Positions 38,001 through 51,166 of a DNA stretch of 64,000 nt are shown here, piece by piece. The position numbers and the translations under genes are program-made. The stretch lies in NCBI GenBank assembly GCA_023374045.1, contig CM041780.1:95451005-95515004 (forward strand), given 5' to 3'. The DNA is from Limonium bicolor (taxonomy: Eukaryota; Streptophyta; Magnoliopsida; Caryophyllales; Plumbaginaceae). Position 1 is the first letter of the stretch; each line of letters starts with the position of its first letter. The notes below the pieces were generated by a model. The model made no database searches. It saw nothing but the letters and a program-made list of their open reading frames with translations, and had not been told where the DNA came from.

Positions 38001-39693
38001 GGTATGAGATATACCCCAGGTATGAGAAATAACTGAGAGAGCACTACACATTAGGTAGTAGCTCAATCTCAACCGACAGTAAGTCGGTAGAAGCAAGTCA
38101 ACCATTGTGAATTACATAGTAGTTTACGCTGTAAGCTACTGGAGAAGTGGATGGAAAATCGTGAAACTCACCGAATTCGCTCAGGGTAAGAGATACCATG
38201 CGTCGGTTGAGAAACCATTCTTCCCAAGATAATGGTAATACATTGGAGATGTACAATACAGTAACAGTAACGAATGGGGCAAACTAGCCCTATAATTACC
38301 GGAATGGCGCAGCAGAGGCCAGCGAGCCATGCAGCAAATGCCAAATATACAGTGTGAATATGAATGGATGGCTAGTCATCAATACCTAGAAGCCTCACAG
38401 GCCAGGACCGAAACCGGTTTTGAGTTAGATAAACTCTAATAAGAATTCTTGGTTTAGGAATTAAACCACCAATATGGTTAAAATCCTCTAACCAAAGCGC
38501 ATTGTGTACCAGACCGCGTGGAAGTTAAAACACTTCACGCCGGCAGAACATTTTAAGCTAATGTTCAGTGATTGATTACGTGGGCGTAATCCCTTTTAAG
38601 GGGGGGTAGAGCGTAAAGCCGCTTGGTGTGTATTACCGTATAAGTATACGTGATTTGTGTTGTGCATAGCACAAATAATTTGTTATGATGGTTGGCGCGT
38701 GTGTTATACAAACATACGCACTCATTTATGGTTAAATTGTGGTAATTGCGCACAGAAGATGCGAATACCATTGTAGGAAGTGTGTTTATTTTGTTAACAG
38801 TGGTGTGTGAGAGTATAGTGGAAGGGAGTAAAGAAACTCCCGGGGAACTAAAACCCCGATGGTGCATAAATGTAAACCATGTATTGTATTTTGATAAAAG
38901 ATATATGTATATATATACAATGTTGTGATTTATGAAGGGTTATAAGACCGGCATAGAACCTAGTGAGAATTAAATTCCCTAGGTAACTTGAATTAAGTTG
39001 GATTTGGATGATGATGATAGACGGAGTTCTATCCCTTGGAGATGTTATGATTATGACTAGAAGGATTCAAAGATAGAAAATGGGATATGCTTGAATTAGT
39101 TGTTGGTTGAAAAAGAAGTGGGAGGTGAAACTTGATTATCATGAGATCAAGGGAAGCCGAACACAAATTGGGGTGGAAAGATAGTTCAACACTGATGCTG
39201 ATCACATCAGGGTTGGATGACTCTTGAAGCTCCCTGTAAGTGGTCACAAACAACCACGTTAAGAAAGATGCAAAGAGCATAAACTGGACTTGGAGTTGTG
39301 TTGTGTTTTCAAAAAGGATTTTCAATGAGTATTTCCAAAACAGACGAGTAATATTTTGAATAAAGGATTCTCTTATATACTTAACCTAGTAAAGAATATT
39401 TTGTAGTACTTGCTCACGAGCTGAGGACATATGAGCCTTTGTCTTCGGACCGGTGACATGAGAAGTATATATGTTAAAAATTAAGTGAATGTTTGACCTC
39501 CCAAAGGAACGGGGACCAGAAGGTGTCCATCGCGACCGGGTTCTGCGGGATCACAGTGTATATGTACTCAACGTGGGATTCGAACCCATGGAGAGATGGA
39601 AAAGGTATTTCTGTTGGATATACATGCTATGACATGTTGTTTGGTATGTGTGATAAAGGTTATTTGACTTTGATCTCCTAAAGTGTATGCTAT

Positions 39694-39895
39694 CAAGACC
39701 TATGAGTCTAAATGTGTTGTGTTACCGGGCCTACGAGTCCAAATGTGGTTATGTCACCCAGACCTAAGAGTCTGAGGGATATTATGTTAGTGCAAGTGTG
39801 GTGAAGGTACCCGGACCATTAAGTCCGAGGTTACCATGTGAGTATGATATTTTGTGTAATGTGGATATGTTGCCCGGACCATTAAGTCCGAGGAT
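39694..39895 (+). repeat. Degenerate repeat of CCCGGACCATTAAGTCCGAGG type
   Basis: Five spaced units (around 39694, 39726, 39757, 39810 and 39872) with the dyad GGACC...AAGTCC; the last two units are nearly identical. It lies about 120 bp upstream of the PPT. Confidence 0.7.
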
Positions 39896-39980
39896 GGATG
39901 TAAAGGATGGTTGGTAATGGAAGTTTTATGGCTATAAGTAATTCCCGTATTCTAATCCAATGATGCGAGGAAATGTGAAC

Positions 39981-40013
39981 TTCGAGGACGAAGTTCTTTT
40001 AAGGGGGGTAGAT
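39981..40013 (+). other. Polypurine tract and conserved upstream hairpin
   Basis: The TTCGAGGACGAAGTTC inverted repeat is followed by TTTTAAGGGGGGTAGAT immediately before the 3' LTR. This is the plus-strand primer site. The same block precedes the LTR of families A, C and D in this window. Confidence 0.9.
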
Positions 40014-42956
40014 TGAAATACCCCAAACCTTGGCATGTTGTGTAAATGTTAAACTATGGTATTGAAAGGCTAAAAAGTGCCTTATAAACATAAATGAACC
40101 ATTTAAACCATGGTAAAACACAATAAAACACTAAGACACGGTTTGAGCAAAAACATGCTCTAAGCTTGGAGTGAACTTGGCTAGGACCCAAAGAGCCTAC
40201 CAAGACTTGATAATGTTTAATTATGACTTTATAAGGCTAATTAAGTCCTTAGGAAACTTTGGTAGACAATGAAACCAAACAAGACACAAATAATACCTTA
40301 AGGTCAATATGGGCTAAAATGTGCTCTAAGCTTGGGATAAATGTGTATAAGACCTAATGGTCATACCTATGCCTTATTTATATGTTAATGAACATATTAA
40401 ATCAATTACTAAAGAAAACCAAGCTTGAAAACAAGTTAAAACACAAAATGTGCTTTAAGGAGTCTTAAAGCACGTTTTTGAAAAATTGTCTTGTAAATGA
40501 GTTTTGAATTGCTAAATGTCCATCATTACTCTTTAATTAACATGTGTACTATATAGTATCACATTTGGAAGTCTATATCCATGGGAAATCAAAAATTTCA
40601 CTTCTATGTGCCTTGTTTTTGTGAATAGTGATTTTTATAAGCTAGTTTGTAACATATGTTACTATAAGTGAGACAATTGGTTAATAAAGTCTAAAATACC
40701 CCTAGGTACTATTTGGGGCCGGTTTTAAGGTGTGGTGACTCACCACCCTTGTTAACATGCTAAGGAAATAAAGAATGACTAACTTAAGTACTATTTGCTT
40801 TTTAAGTACAAATATCTTCCAAAAAGCAAAACTTATCTCATTCTTTCATTTCCTTCTTCATTTCCCCACGTATCCAAGCTCTCTTCTACCTCTCTTCTCT
40901 CTGTTCTCACGTTCATACAGCACCACCACCATGGAAGTCCACCTTGGAACCCTTGTAAAACATAGCTCACTTAACCAAATCAAAAACAAACACCACCATT
41001 CTCTTCCTCTCATCAAGCTCTTCATTCCTATCTTCTCAAAATTTCAAGATCACCATTTCGGTGCCATGGAGTTCCACCATTGATGGAGCTTGAGCTTGTC
41101 TTTCCACATATTATTGATCTCCTTTGCTTCTAGGTAAGGAATCTCAAAGAAAAATCAAGTTTCCTCCATGTTTTGTCATTGACCAAAAATATTCATTGAT
41201 GGAGCTCCTTGTGTTGCTTTGTTCTAGCTCCATTTGAATCTTTCAAGGACTAGGTGGAGTCCTCTCTTCATAGATATTCAAACACCCTTCAAAGATTAAG
41301 GTAACAGCTACATTAATGTTTTGAATAATGTAAACCTAGGGTTTACAATGAGGGAGCTTAAAGCTTGAGTACTCATTATGTTGTTTGTATAATGTTTAGT
41401 AGTTGGCAAGGAACCAAATGCCTTACCGGTTTTGTAAGGAAACAAGAAAGAAATTTGGGAGGAAAAAGAGGTAAATATGCTATCTCAATATGATTTAATG
41501 CCTTAGGAGAAATGAGCTTATAATGCTTGTTAAAACTACCTAAAGAGCAAATGGTGAATGACTTAGTAAGGTGTTCTCAAGGAGACTAGTAAAGGAACAT
41601 ATGTCTTGGTGTGTGTAATTGCAGGTCAAAGGCTTATGTATTGTGGAAATTCAGTGTTTAAGGATTATGCAATTTAAGGGCCTAAGAGCCATGTTATTTA
41701 AGGGCCTAAGTGCCAAGCAAGTTTAATTAAGCACTATATTGTGATGTAGTGTAAATTTGGTGAAGTTTTGTGAGTGATAGTGTTCTTGATGGAATTGGGT
41801 GTTCTTGAGTGTTTAATGGTGAAAACTATGAGTTTTGGAATGATGATGTGCTAAGAGAACCCATGGCGAAATTTGTAAAATGTATAAGGGATTCTAGGTG
41901 CTTAAATGAACTCGGGTGAACTAGGAATTGTTAAGAATGGATACATGCTTCACTAAGGAAGAACACATGCATTAAGGTGTGCTAAGGTGCTATAAGGATT
42001 TAGGCATTGTCTTGGAAGTTCTAGGAATTCAATATGTGCTTTTGAGAATGTATTAAGTCTTGGAGAAGTTGTTTAAGGTTTAGGTTTATGCGATGTGCAA
42101 GGTGGAATAATGTATAGATAAGGTTTTGAGAAAGGAACTTTAAGGAGTTGTGAAAGAGAAGATTTGGTTAGTAAGAGAGGATGCTTGGGAGATGATGTTA
42201 TGATGGTGAAGAACACTTTGGTATAGAGGTTATTAAGGATGAAACACCCACTTGAAAACTAGGAGAAAACATTGTAAGTGTTAGAAATTTTGTGAAGATA
42301 TAAGTAAAGGTTTAAGGAATTAGAAAAGAGTTTTGTGAGTGTTTAAGGATATCTTAAGGTGTGTTTGAAGTGCCCAAATGAGGTTAGGGTATACTAGGAT
42401 ATATGGGTGAAGTTTGGAGTTGAATGTAAAAAGGAAAACAAAGATCTGGGGCAGACCGACTTGCGACCGGACTTGCAAGTTCGGTCGGGCCCAGTTTACC
42501 CTGTGGGAATTAGTTTCTGGAATGGACCGGACATAGGACCGGACTTACAAGTCCGGTCGGAGTAGAAAAATTTTGACGGAAAGTGTTCTGGAATCGACCG
42601 GACTTGGGTAAGTCCGGTCGGACCAAAAATATGGTTTAAGGTTATGAATGATATGTAATGATGGGGGTTGATAGGTAATGATGTTTATAAGGTTGTTAAG
42701 GACATGTTAGGTGAGTTTTAATGGCAATTAAGTGGGTGAAAAGTTGTATCAAATGTGAAAGTAAAACAAGTTAAATGTAAAGTTATGTAACTAAGTTAAC
42801 GGGGAAAGTTAAGCATTAGACATTAAATAATCAAGCAAACCCCGATTTAATAAAACACATGTGATGTTAACAGTTGTTCGAGAATCGCTCGAGGAACATA
42901 AGTGGACGTGGTAAAGTGGACTCCGGTGACAGGTATGGTTTTCTTGCAACCTGTGT
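40014..42956 (+). repeat. Family B 3' LTR, first part
   Basis: Near-identical to 30436-33381 of the 5' LTR. It differs mainly by one- or two-base deletions that become frequent after about 41300. Interrupted after TGTGT (42952-42956) by the family A element. Confidence 0.9.
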
Positions 42957-45900
42957 TGTAACGCCCCTACTTATCATAAATGCAGCGGAAATAAATACTA
43001 AGGCTATTACAGATCATCGGGTTCCAAACACCCGGCACCAAACCTCACCAATTACAACTTATGATATTACAAATGCTACGTCCTGAACTCGAGAAAAAAA
43101 CTAGTGCAAGATATAAAAACTCTCCACAATTCCTAATTCCCATCCCAATCACTCATACTCTTCGTGGCCACCTGTATACATCCGTACCTGCAGATGAAAC
43201 CAAGCAGCCCACCCCAGGAGGGGTGAGTCAGTTCCCTGGAATGGAACTGTACAACTCTCCAAAACAACGTATTAAAAGAAAAAAAACATAACTCTTAAAA
43301 TAACATAACTTGAAGTCAAATGCACACAACAATCAGAAAACAAGACACATCAAAATCGCCAAGTCAAAGGTAACAAATGAGGAGTAAAAAATAAATAACA
43401 GAAAGGTAACGTTAGTCATCAAAATCACACCATGTGTTAGTGAACAACCATTGTTTAAGTTAGACACAGTTCCAATTAGGATTAGAAAGACCCAAGTAGT
43501 CACAAGGACTGGGAAGGAAAGAAGATATCCAAGAACCCTAACTCAAGAGTGGAATGAAACCAATTGGAAGAGATGGCTCGCTGTTGACTACGTCCGATAG
43601 GACAGGGGATATACAGCCCCTCGCGTTTACAACGTCCGTCTGGACAGGGATATACAGCCCCTCACTGTCTATCACGTCCCTTTTTGGGACAGGGGATAAC
43701 AGCCCCTTACTGTTACCATTGAAGACGCGCACGTCGAAAGAAAGATTTCCAAGATTGATCTTTTCCAAAATCCCGCTAGATCACCAACTACCCAGAGCAA
43801 TACCAAAACACTCAGTCCTACAGAGTGCAGAAGCGTAAACCCTAAGTAGCCAATGTCTAACGGGCAACCAAGTAGAAGAAACCAATACCCAAGTGAGTTC
43901 CACATCCAAGGCTCAGTTAGTCACACAACAGTTCCCTTTCGAGATCATTCAAGCTCAGTTAGCGTTCCTCAAAACATTCCAAAAAGTTCGTCACCAAAAG
44001 TATCTGAGTACGAGAAATCGTACAAAACATTCCATCAAGTCCATAACACATCAAGCTGAGTACGAGAAATCGTACCTGGTAATCGTTGTAGCAGTTTCTA
44101 GTCGACTTGTGCAAATAATCAACAATACTCTGAGGAATATCAAAGGTAGTCTAACATCATAACTTGTCCTAAGTTAAACTTAAACAAATTCCTCACTCTT
44201 ATTTCTAAGTCTCAATGTCCTTTAAGCCCTCGCTTAAATGTTATGTTAACCTTTGACTTATATTAGAATGTTGTATAACCCAAGGTTGTAAGACCAGGGA
44301 ATGTATTTTTATTGACACTAGCTAATTGTTCCACTCTTATCCACTTTACTCATACTTAACCATAATTCCCACATTCAAGATTTTGAGACCCTTATATCAT
44401 AAGTGCATATTATATTATTCATCTAATCTTAGAATCTCATATAATTCTGCTTAATACTTTTATTCTTAATTTAGAATAAATATCGGGTTATGACCTATGA
44501 TAGGTTTATCTTAGAATATTATACTATTGTTTCACAATGTAATGATTATGTATTTTATCAGTATTACCAAATATCCATTATGATTAAGTTTTCCCCTCAA
44601 CTTAATTAAGATCTACATCCTGTATATTGGAAACATGGTGTTATAGATGCATTGTATGATAACCTAATTGAGTTACTACACTCATTTATCATATGTTTAG
44701 TTTAGGATGACTTTTATTATAACCATCTAATAATCTTATCATAAGATGTTAAATTGCTTCTCATCTTGAATAACTATATTATAGTTAACTTAGATTTATC
44801 GAACTCTTACATTTAGCATTTCCAAGGTATATTATTTACTTTATCATTAACTATATAATAAGGCACTTTAAGATAACCTTTTATTTATCCTTGCTTACAT
44901 TTAATTTCCCAAATGTTTTTATTTTACACACATTCCCGCTATAGACTATGTATAATCCTTTTATACTAAATTTTAATAAACTTACGTCTTAAAATACATT
45001 TTTCATATTGTTACAAAACCTAAGGTTTCAAAGGAATTACTTAATAAATTAATCTCCTTTATTACGTTTTAGGATGAACATTATATATTAACATAAGGTA
45101 GAATTTATCTAAGAATTAAACTCTCATTCACAAGTGAAATTGTCATACTTACTTAATAATAATGTTCTGAAAAATCCCCATACCTTATACTCAAATGACA
45201 CATTAATATTTTTTTTTTAGCGTCGTAAAGTAGATCAATATAATCTCTTATGTAACTTAGTTCTATCTAATAAAAGGTTCAAGGTTTCAAGTATCAAATT
45301 CTTATTTATAAACCTTCTATAAATTCTAACCACTAGATACCTCACTTAATTGTAGACTCACATCCTAAGTATTGGTAATTAATGTTATAAATGTATTTCA
45401 TGACTTATCTAATGCCAAGAAACTTAAGGATTATTATTTTCCAAATCATAGTTTAATGTAGTTTTATATCATAATCCTTTTAATGATTTTATCTTAAAAC
45501 ATTAAGTTATATTTCAATACCTTAAATGTTAAGAAATGATTAAATCTAAACTTACTAATCCACCTCACATTCATATGTAAAAGTATTTTATTTACTCTAT
45601 TATTGTTTATATATTAAGAACATTTAGATGTAAAAGTATTACATTTATTTATCATTAATTATAGAATAAGATCTATTTGTGTAACATTTTATGTAATCTA
45701 ATCACAATTTTTCCTAAGTTCTAACTTATTAATTACTTAACCCAATTATAGATTTACATTATGGTCATTGACTAATACTATACATGTATTTTAATACGGT
45801 TTATATAAATCTTAGAAATTCAAAGATAACTCCTTAAGTTTAATAATCTTAATTTAATACCGCCTCAATAATATTCTTTTATTAGTATTATGTAGAGGTT

Positions 45901-48326
45901 TAGTTTATCTCATTAATTCCTTCATATATATTTTCTATAAGGCATTTTATTTCTTTTATTTTTGTTTTTTTATGTGTATATATATTAGGATTTATTCAAG
46001 ACATTCCTTGTGTATTTTATTGCACTTAATTATTTATACTAACTTTTACACATAGCTACATCCAATATATGGTTTATAAAATAAAGTTTTCCCTTAGTTT
46101 TCGTTAAACATATTAGCTTCCATATTATGTATAATAAATAAAATGTAGTTTAGTTAAATTCCTTGAATTAAATAAGTTTCTATTTATTTCCCTCATATAA
46201 ATATATATATAAATATATGTAACAATTTTTACTTCACTTAAAGTTAGTACCCAAAATATTTATAAACATACTGTATTAAATGTTAATTAGTCTTATTATA
46301 TTTTCTCCAACCTATAAAGTTCATTAATCAACTATACTTTAATTTTTGATTACATTAAAAACCATATATTATAAGTTATTCTTATGAAAAACTCATAAAC
46401 ACAATTTTTAGACCCATTTACAATTGTCCAAAAATCCCCAAATTAAATATATAGTAACTATAACATTTTAGACATATTATAAAATTTTTATTCCATAAAA
46501 ATATCTTTTTAAATCACCCAAATAATTCCATAATACCCGTAACTTGCAAAAATCATAACTTATGTTTAAAAACTCAAAACCCTTATTAATTTACATCAAA
46601 ATAAACTACATTAAACAAGGAATCTATGGTTAAAATTTCAATCAATCAAAACATTCGGGAAGGCCATTAAATAAATCTAGCAAGTTAGGACTTTATTCTG
46701 GAAAATACATTAATCTTATTACAACTTAAAACCCACGATCTAATCTCGGCCGTCCAAGTTTATTAACCGCGATCCGACGGCCCAGAACACGCCAGTTCTT
46801 CAGCGAAAACAATAAGGGGATCGAGTACTAATTTGCTGATTTCTCACAATCCACAGAACGAAATTCGATGATTCTTGTTCCTAACAACTCGAAATTAAAT
46901 CCCGGTTCTAATGGTACCGATTTCCCCAATTTTCATGCCGAATTGAGCAATTTCGAATCTGGGTTCGAAGTTAGGGTTCAAAGTTCATTCCGAATTCGAT
47001 TTGCTAAAATTCCCTCAATTCATTGCTTAATTGGTTAAATTGATAGAGGGTTATGAACGGGAATGCAAAAACGAAGAGCATAGATGGTGGAATTTGGTCT
47101 GAAACTCACCGGAGATGCGCCGGTTATGAAATCGAAATCGATTTCTGGAAAACTCAATATTTTATGTGCAGTTCGAGTAGCCTACTTCGTGGGTCAACTC
47201 GTGCTAACTGAGACTGATTCAATCCATGACACCTACGTCATTTTAAAGTAGACATGTAACTCTAGATGTTAGTGGAAGAATCATTGAATTTGATAAACTA
47301 GAGAGAAAGTTATAGATCTCACAAGATCCGAGTTTACCTAGTTGGTTCGGGATGAAACTGGGCAGAATTACCGCCGTGATCGAGTGGGCAACTTTAGACA
47401 GATTTATCTCCCAAACCCGTGAGAATCAGCCTTGGCCATAAACATGAAAGTTATAGAGGGATTTGAGATCTTCAAAACAAGCTAAAGAACACGAAATTTG
47501 GACGAGAAACGAAGAAGTTATGGCGTGACGAAGTTTACCCGATTTCTGGAAAAACTGCAGTTCTGGGTTACGCAAACGCGAGGAGCCAACTTTAGATCGA
47601 TATTCCCGTCGATGTAGAATGAGTTAGATGATGTGTGAGTAATGGTTGGAAAGAGGAAAGATAGAAGAATCGAATGAAACAAATGGCATACCAAATGGTG
47701 GAGTAGAGAAAAAGATATAGGCGTCTAAAGATCGACCTATGACATGCCAAAACTGAAGGAAATCTGAAGCGATTGGGTTAAATCGGCTGACTGGGCGTGC
47801 TGAGTCATCCAATCTTGGACACGTCAGCATTTCTCAAAATTTTGGCTCTAAACTTCAATCTATCATAACTTTGGCTAGGATGATCCGTTTTTGACGTTCT
47901 TTTTATCGATCTTCATGGTTTTTCATAAACTATTTATTGGTGTAGGTTTCATGGCCTAGTTTGACCATTCTCAAAAAGTCAACTCTAGCAAGGCTTAATA
48001 AGCTTTAAGGTTTCTAGAATTTTATATTGACTTTTATGTTTCAACACAATGTTCCAACACTTCCTAAAATCTTTATAATATATTTGGAGTGTTTAGAAAT
48101 TTTCCCAAGATTTATTGACTTATAAATCTTATTATTAAATTCATAATACTATATCATAATGTATAATAATTAGGGTTAAATAGGAGAAAACCCCTAAATG
48201 AATTTCACAACTCCATATAATAATTTAATATTCATAATTCCATACCATAATTTAATATTAATAGTATTTTATGGTTTAATAAAAGAAATCCCCTAAATTA
48301 ATTTAAATTAATTTAGGGGTATTTCA
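42957..48326 (-). repeat. Family A 3' LTR (5370 bp)
   Basis: Plus strand from TGTAACGCCCC to GGGGTATTTCA. Contains the minisatellite (43588-43720), long AT-rich sequence (44200-46650), and a more GC-balanced block from 46740 to 47990 beginning CTCGGCCGTCC. A 68-codon open frame at 47624-47830 is identical in the other LTR and shows no domain. Many small deletions relative to the partner LTR lie in the left 3.7 kb. Confidence 0.92.
43588..43720 (-). repeat. Family A LTR minisatellite (3 units)
   Basis: Three units of GGACAGGGGATATACAGCCCCT type, spaced about 45-50 bp; two units have lost bases compared with 51813-51945. Confidence 0.85.
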
Positions 48327-48362
48327 GTATATCCCCCTTAACAGAAACTTCGCCTCGAAGTT
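48327..48362 (-). other. Polypurine tract and conserved hairpin of family A element
   Basis: On the minus strand the inverted repeat AACTTCGAGGCGAAGTT is followed by TTAAGGGGGATATAC and then the LTR start TGAAATACCCC. It primes plus-strand synthesis. Confidence 0.88.
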
Positions 48363-51149
48363 AATAATAATTCCAACGAAATTCCATACCAATCCAATAT
48401 TTATCCATCCATTCCCATTCCACATTAATAATTCCAACGAAATTCCATACCAATCCAATCCTTAATTTCCATCCATTCCCATTCCACATTCCACTCGAGA
48501 TTACTCAAACTCAAACTGAACCAAGATATACCGAGATATTTCATGATAAAAATAAAAAGTCGCATGCGGTGTCATAATGTAAAAACCAAGTACACACATA
48601 CACCTCTTACCTGCTAATCACGCAACAGGGCATAATCTGGATGAGGTAGCGAAGAAGGATTATGCTCTACCCCCCCTTAAAAGAGAACTTCGTCCGAAGT
48701 TTAAGATTTATCTACCAACTACTCACACCGCTTCGGTGTGTGGGTAAACTAAATATCAAGTTGTACTACAAGCTTTAAAATGTATACCAAACAATCAACC
48801 ACTCAAGGGTATTCATCCAATAACAATTCCCAAACATTTGTTTCCGTATCAAACACTACATTCAAAGAATTCAGCACCTTATATCAAGCTTTGTTGTAAA
48901 TTTTGGCAGTTGAATTTATCTATGATCGATATTTATTTGTACCCCCTGATTGTTATGTATTGTATTTTCTTGATTTTATACAAAAATTTTTGGGTCCTTA
49001 CCTATTCATTCTATGACCAGTACGAATGATATGTCCATTATGTTCATTTTATATTGTATTGTTTATTTTATGAAGACGTCGTACCCCCCCTTGTAAAATA
49101 GTGGTACGACCCATATCCGTCTCGTAATAATGAAGTGGAATTTAAACTCACTTTTAAGGAGCACTATATTTTACATATCCTATGGAGATTCCTCCTTCAA
49201 GGATGCAGTTCATTTTTGATGCACAATATCACTCGTTGTTATTCTAGCTTGATTATAATTAAATCTTTTAGTGTTCCCAACATGCTTTCCTAACTCATTT
49301 CGCCTCTCTCACGATCATTGGCAAGAACAAAGTTTAGAATTCATCATTCATATAGTAAGTTAAGTTTTGAAAACGGAACATATAGGTTATACTTAGATAT
49401 TACTATAATAACATTTTAGTTCACTCTTTCTTTATTCAAGTATTGGGTGTAGTAGGTATCAAAATCTTAATCATGTGATTTGGAAACTATTAATTCATAA
49501 AAGAAAATTCCATTATAATGTAATGTAATTATTTAAATGCCATCCTTACTACAACATTTCTCTAGAAGCGTTTTATAACCAAAAGTTTCTTAATTGTCAT
49601 GGCTTAAAAATTCATGAACTTATTTAAAATAGTATCATACTATATATTAAAACTTCCTTTTTCTTTTCAATGCAATTAAATCTTTCATGAAACCTTGTAC
49701 CGAATTTATAACCTAAAATACGTAAATATGCCATTTATGTTATTCTCACATATCAATATATTAACACGCTATAAATCAGGTGTAACATGTTTGAGTAGTT
49801 TAAATAATATTTTAGATCATATAATAAGTCTAGATAGTCTTTCAAAATTATATTCAAAGCTTTATTAGCCAACCATACATTAAAATTTGTATTATATTCC
49901 TTTATAAAAATACACCTTCTGTGACTTCTAAAATTTTGCATATGTATAATGTTAAACTTCCAAATAAACATGAGAATTTTCAATAATTAAGTAACTCTCA
50001 TTTTTTTTTTACTAGATGCTCATTACTCCAAGTATTTTAGAATCAGTGATATTTAGTTTAGTACTACCCTTCCCTTCACTCAACCTTTAAGTCACTTCCT
50101 TTAATATATATATATTTTTTTATATTTAATAAGGGGCAGATGTTGTACCTTGGAGTACCCAAATTTTAAATCCTCTTCCCCCATGTATAGGTATTTTCAC
50201 CAAATATTTAACTTAATAAACCCTTTACATGTATGAATTTTAATACTGAATCTTAAGATACAAATTTTGAATTGTTCATTGTGGCTAGCAATGAAATATG
50301 CCTAGCTCAAGATTTCATGATGGTAACGTCTTACCACCAATCCTCCTCAAGTTCAACACAATCCATCACTTGCGTAGAAGATTATTTACGGTTAGATGAC
50401 AAGGCTTGTCTAGCCCCTAGACTTCCAGAAGTGAGTGTGCACCCCCACTACTTTCAGCCTAGGAGTTCGTCGCACCAGGCACTTCCCGTAGGGTGTTAGG
50501 TTTATGTATTTTCTTTCTGAAGTTAACATAGAGTTTTAGTGTGGATTACAGGTTTGGATGTTGATCTTTTCTGATGAGTTACTAGTTCTTGTTAGTTTAA
50601 TAATTTTCTTGACTTAAGATTTATCTTAAACATGATCTTTAGGTAATAATTTGTACCAAGTAGTTCTTGAAATTTATTTCAAGCTTTAAAGGAGTTGAAG
50701 TATATATCACTTAATTATTCAAAGCTCCACTTGTATACTACTTCCAACCAAAAGTATTCTTTAAAATTCTGGGAACATGTGTACAAGCTTTTAAAGCATT
50801 GCTTTCTTAGCCATGTATTTTCCATACGTATGCTTTTGAAAGTAGTTCAATGTATGATTTATTCCAACCAAGATCTTATTATACCCAATTGATAATGTTC
50901 CAGACTTATTATTATTATTATTATTATTTTCTATAGTTTAATGATCAAACTGTATGGCAACACACTATTCCTAACAGACATTCATACAAAAAGTGTATAA
51001 AGAAATCATTCACTAATCCAAGAAGGGTTAGGAGTCGTGCCTTACTGGAATCCTCACTTCCCAATTCTACCCCAATTCCCCAGTTTTAAGGGCACCTATA
51101 TTCTAACTATTTCACTCGGCTTGTTTTCTCGGGCTCAGAGCGTAACTAC
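48363..51149 (-). other. Family A internal region, non-coding
   Basis: A 62-bp tandem duplication (48364-48487, CCAACGAAATTCCATACC units) lies next to the PPT. Two further PPT-like blocks occur at 48669-48702 (with the AACTTCGTCCGAAGTT hairpin) and 49083-49093. The rest is AT-rich with a TTA repeat (50906-50930) and TA runs (50106-50117). No retroelement protein is recognisable in any frame. Confidence 0.75.
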
Positions 51150-51161
51150 GCTCTGATACCA
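51150..51161 (-). other. Primer binding site, initiator-Met tRNA
   Basis: The plus strand reads GCTCTGATACCA, the complement of TGGTATCAGAGC. A five-base spacer (GAAAG on the minus strand) separates it from the LTR. Confidence 0.95.
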
Positions 51162-51166
51162 CTTTC

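Larger units (their letters stand above)
35021..40013 (+). other. Family B internal region, non-coding
   Basis: About 5 kb without any convincing protein frame; the longest frames are about 100 codons and lack retroelement motifs. Notable pieces: about 70 bp near 37768-37840 matching the family A LTR (GCACTCTGTATGACTGAGTG region), and a degenerate repeat at 39694-39895. A TTCGAGGACGAAGTTC hairpin at 39981-39996 comes directly before the PPT. It probably holds packaging and priming signals only. Confidence 0.75.

Noticed and set aside
39575..39587. GGGATTCGAACCC, the complement of a perfect Pol III B-box / tRNA T-arm
   Set aside because: No A-box, acceptor stem or anticodon arm was found around it on the minus strand, and the T stem pairs for only four bases. 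It is probably chance or a remnant.
47624..47830. 68-codon frame identical at 55872-56078
   Set aside because: Identity is explained by LTR duplication; there is no domain and no conservation in the copy at 18-28 kb.
46740..47990. GC-balanced block in the family A LTR that looked like a captured gene
   Set aside because: No open frame above 70 codons and no splice-consistent protein were found. It is shared by both LTRs and partly by the older copy, so it is LTR sequence.
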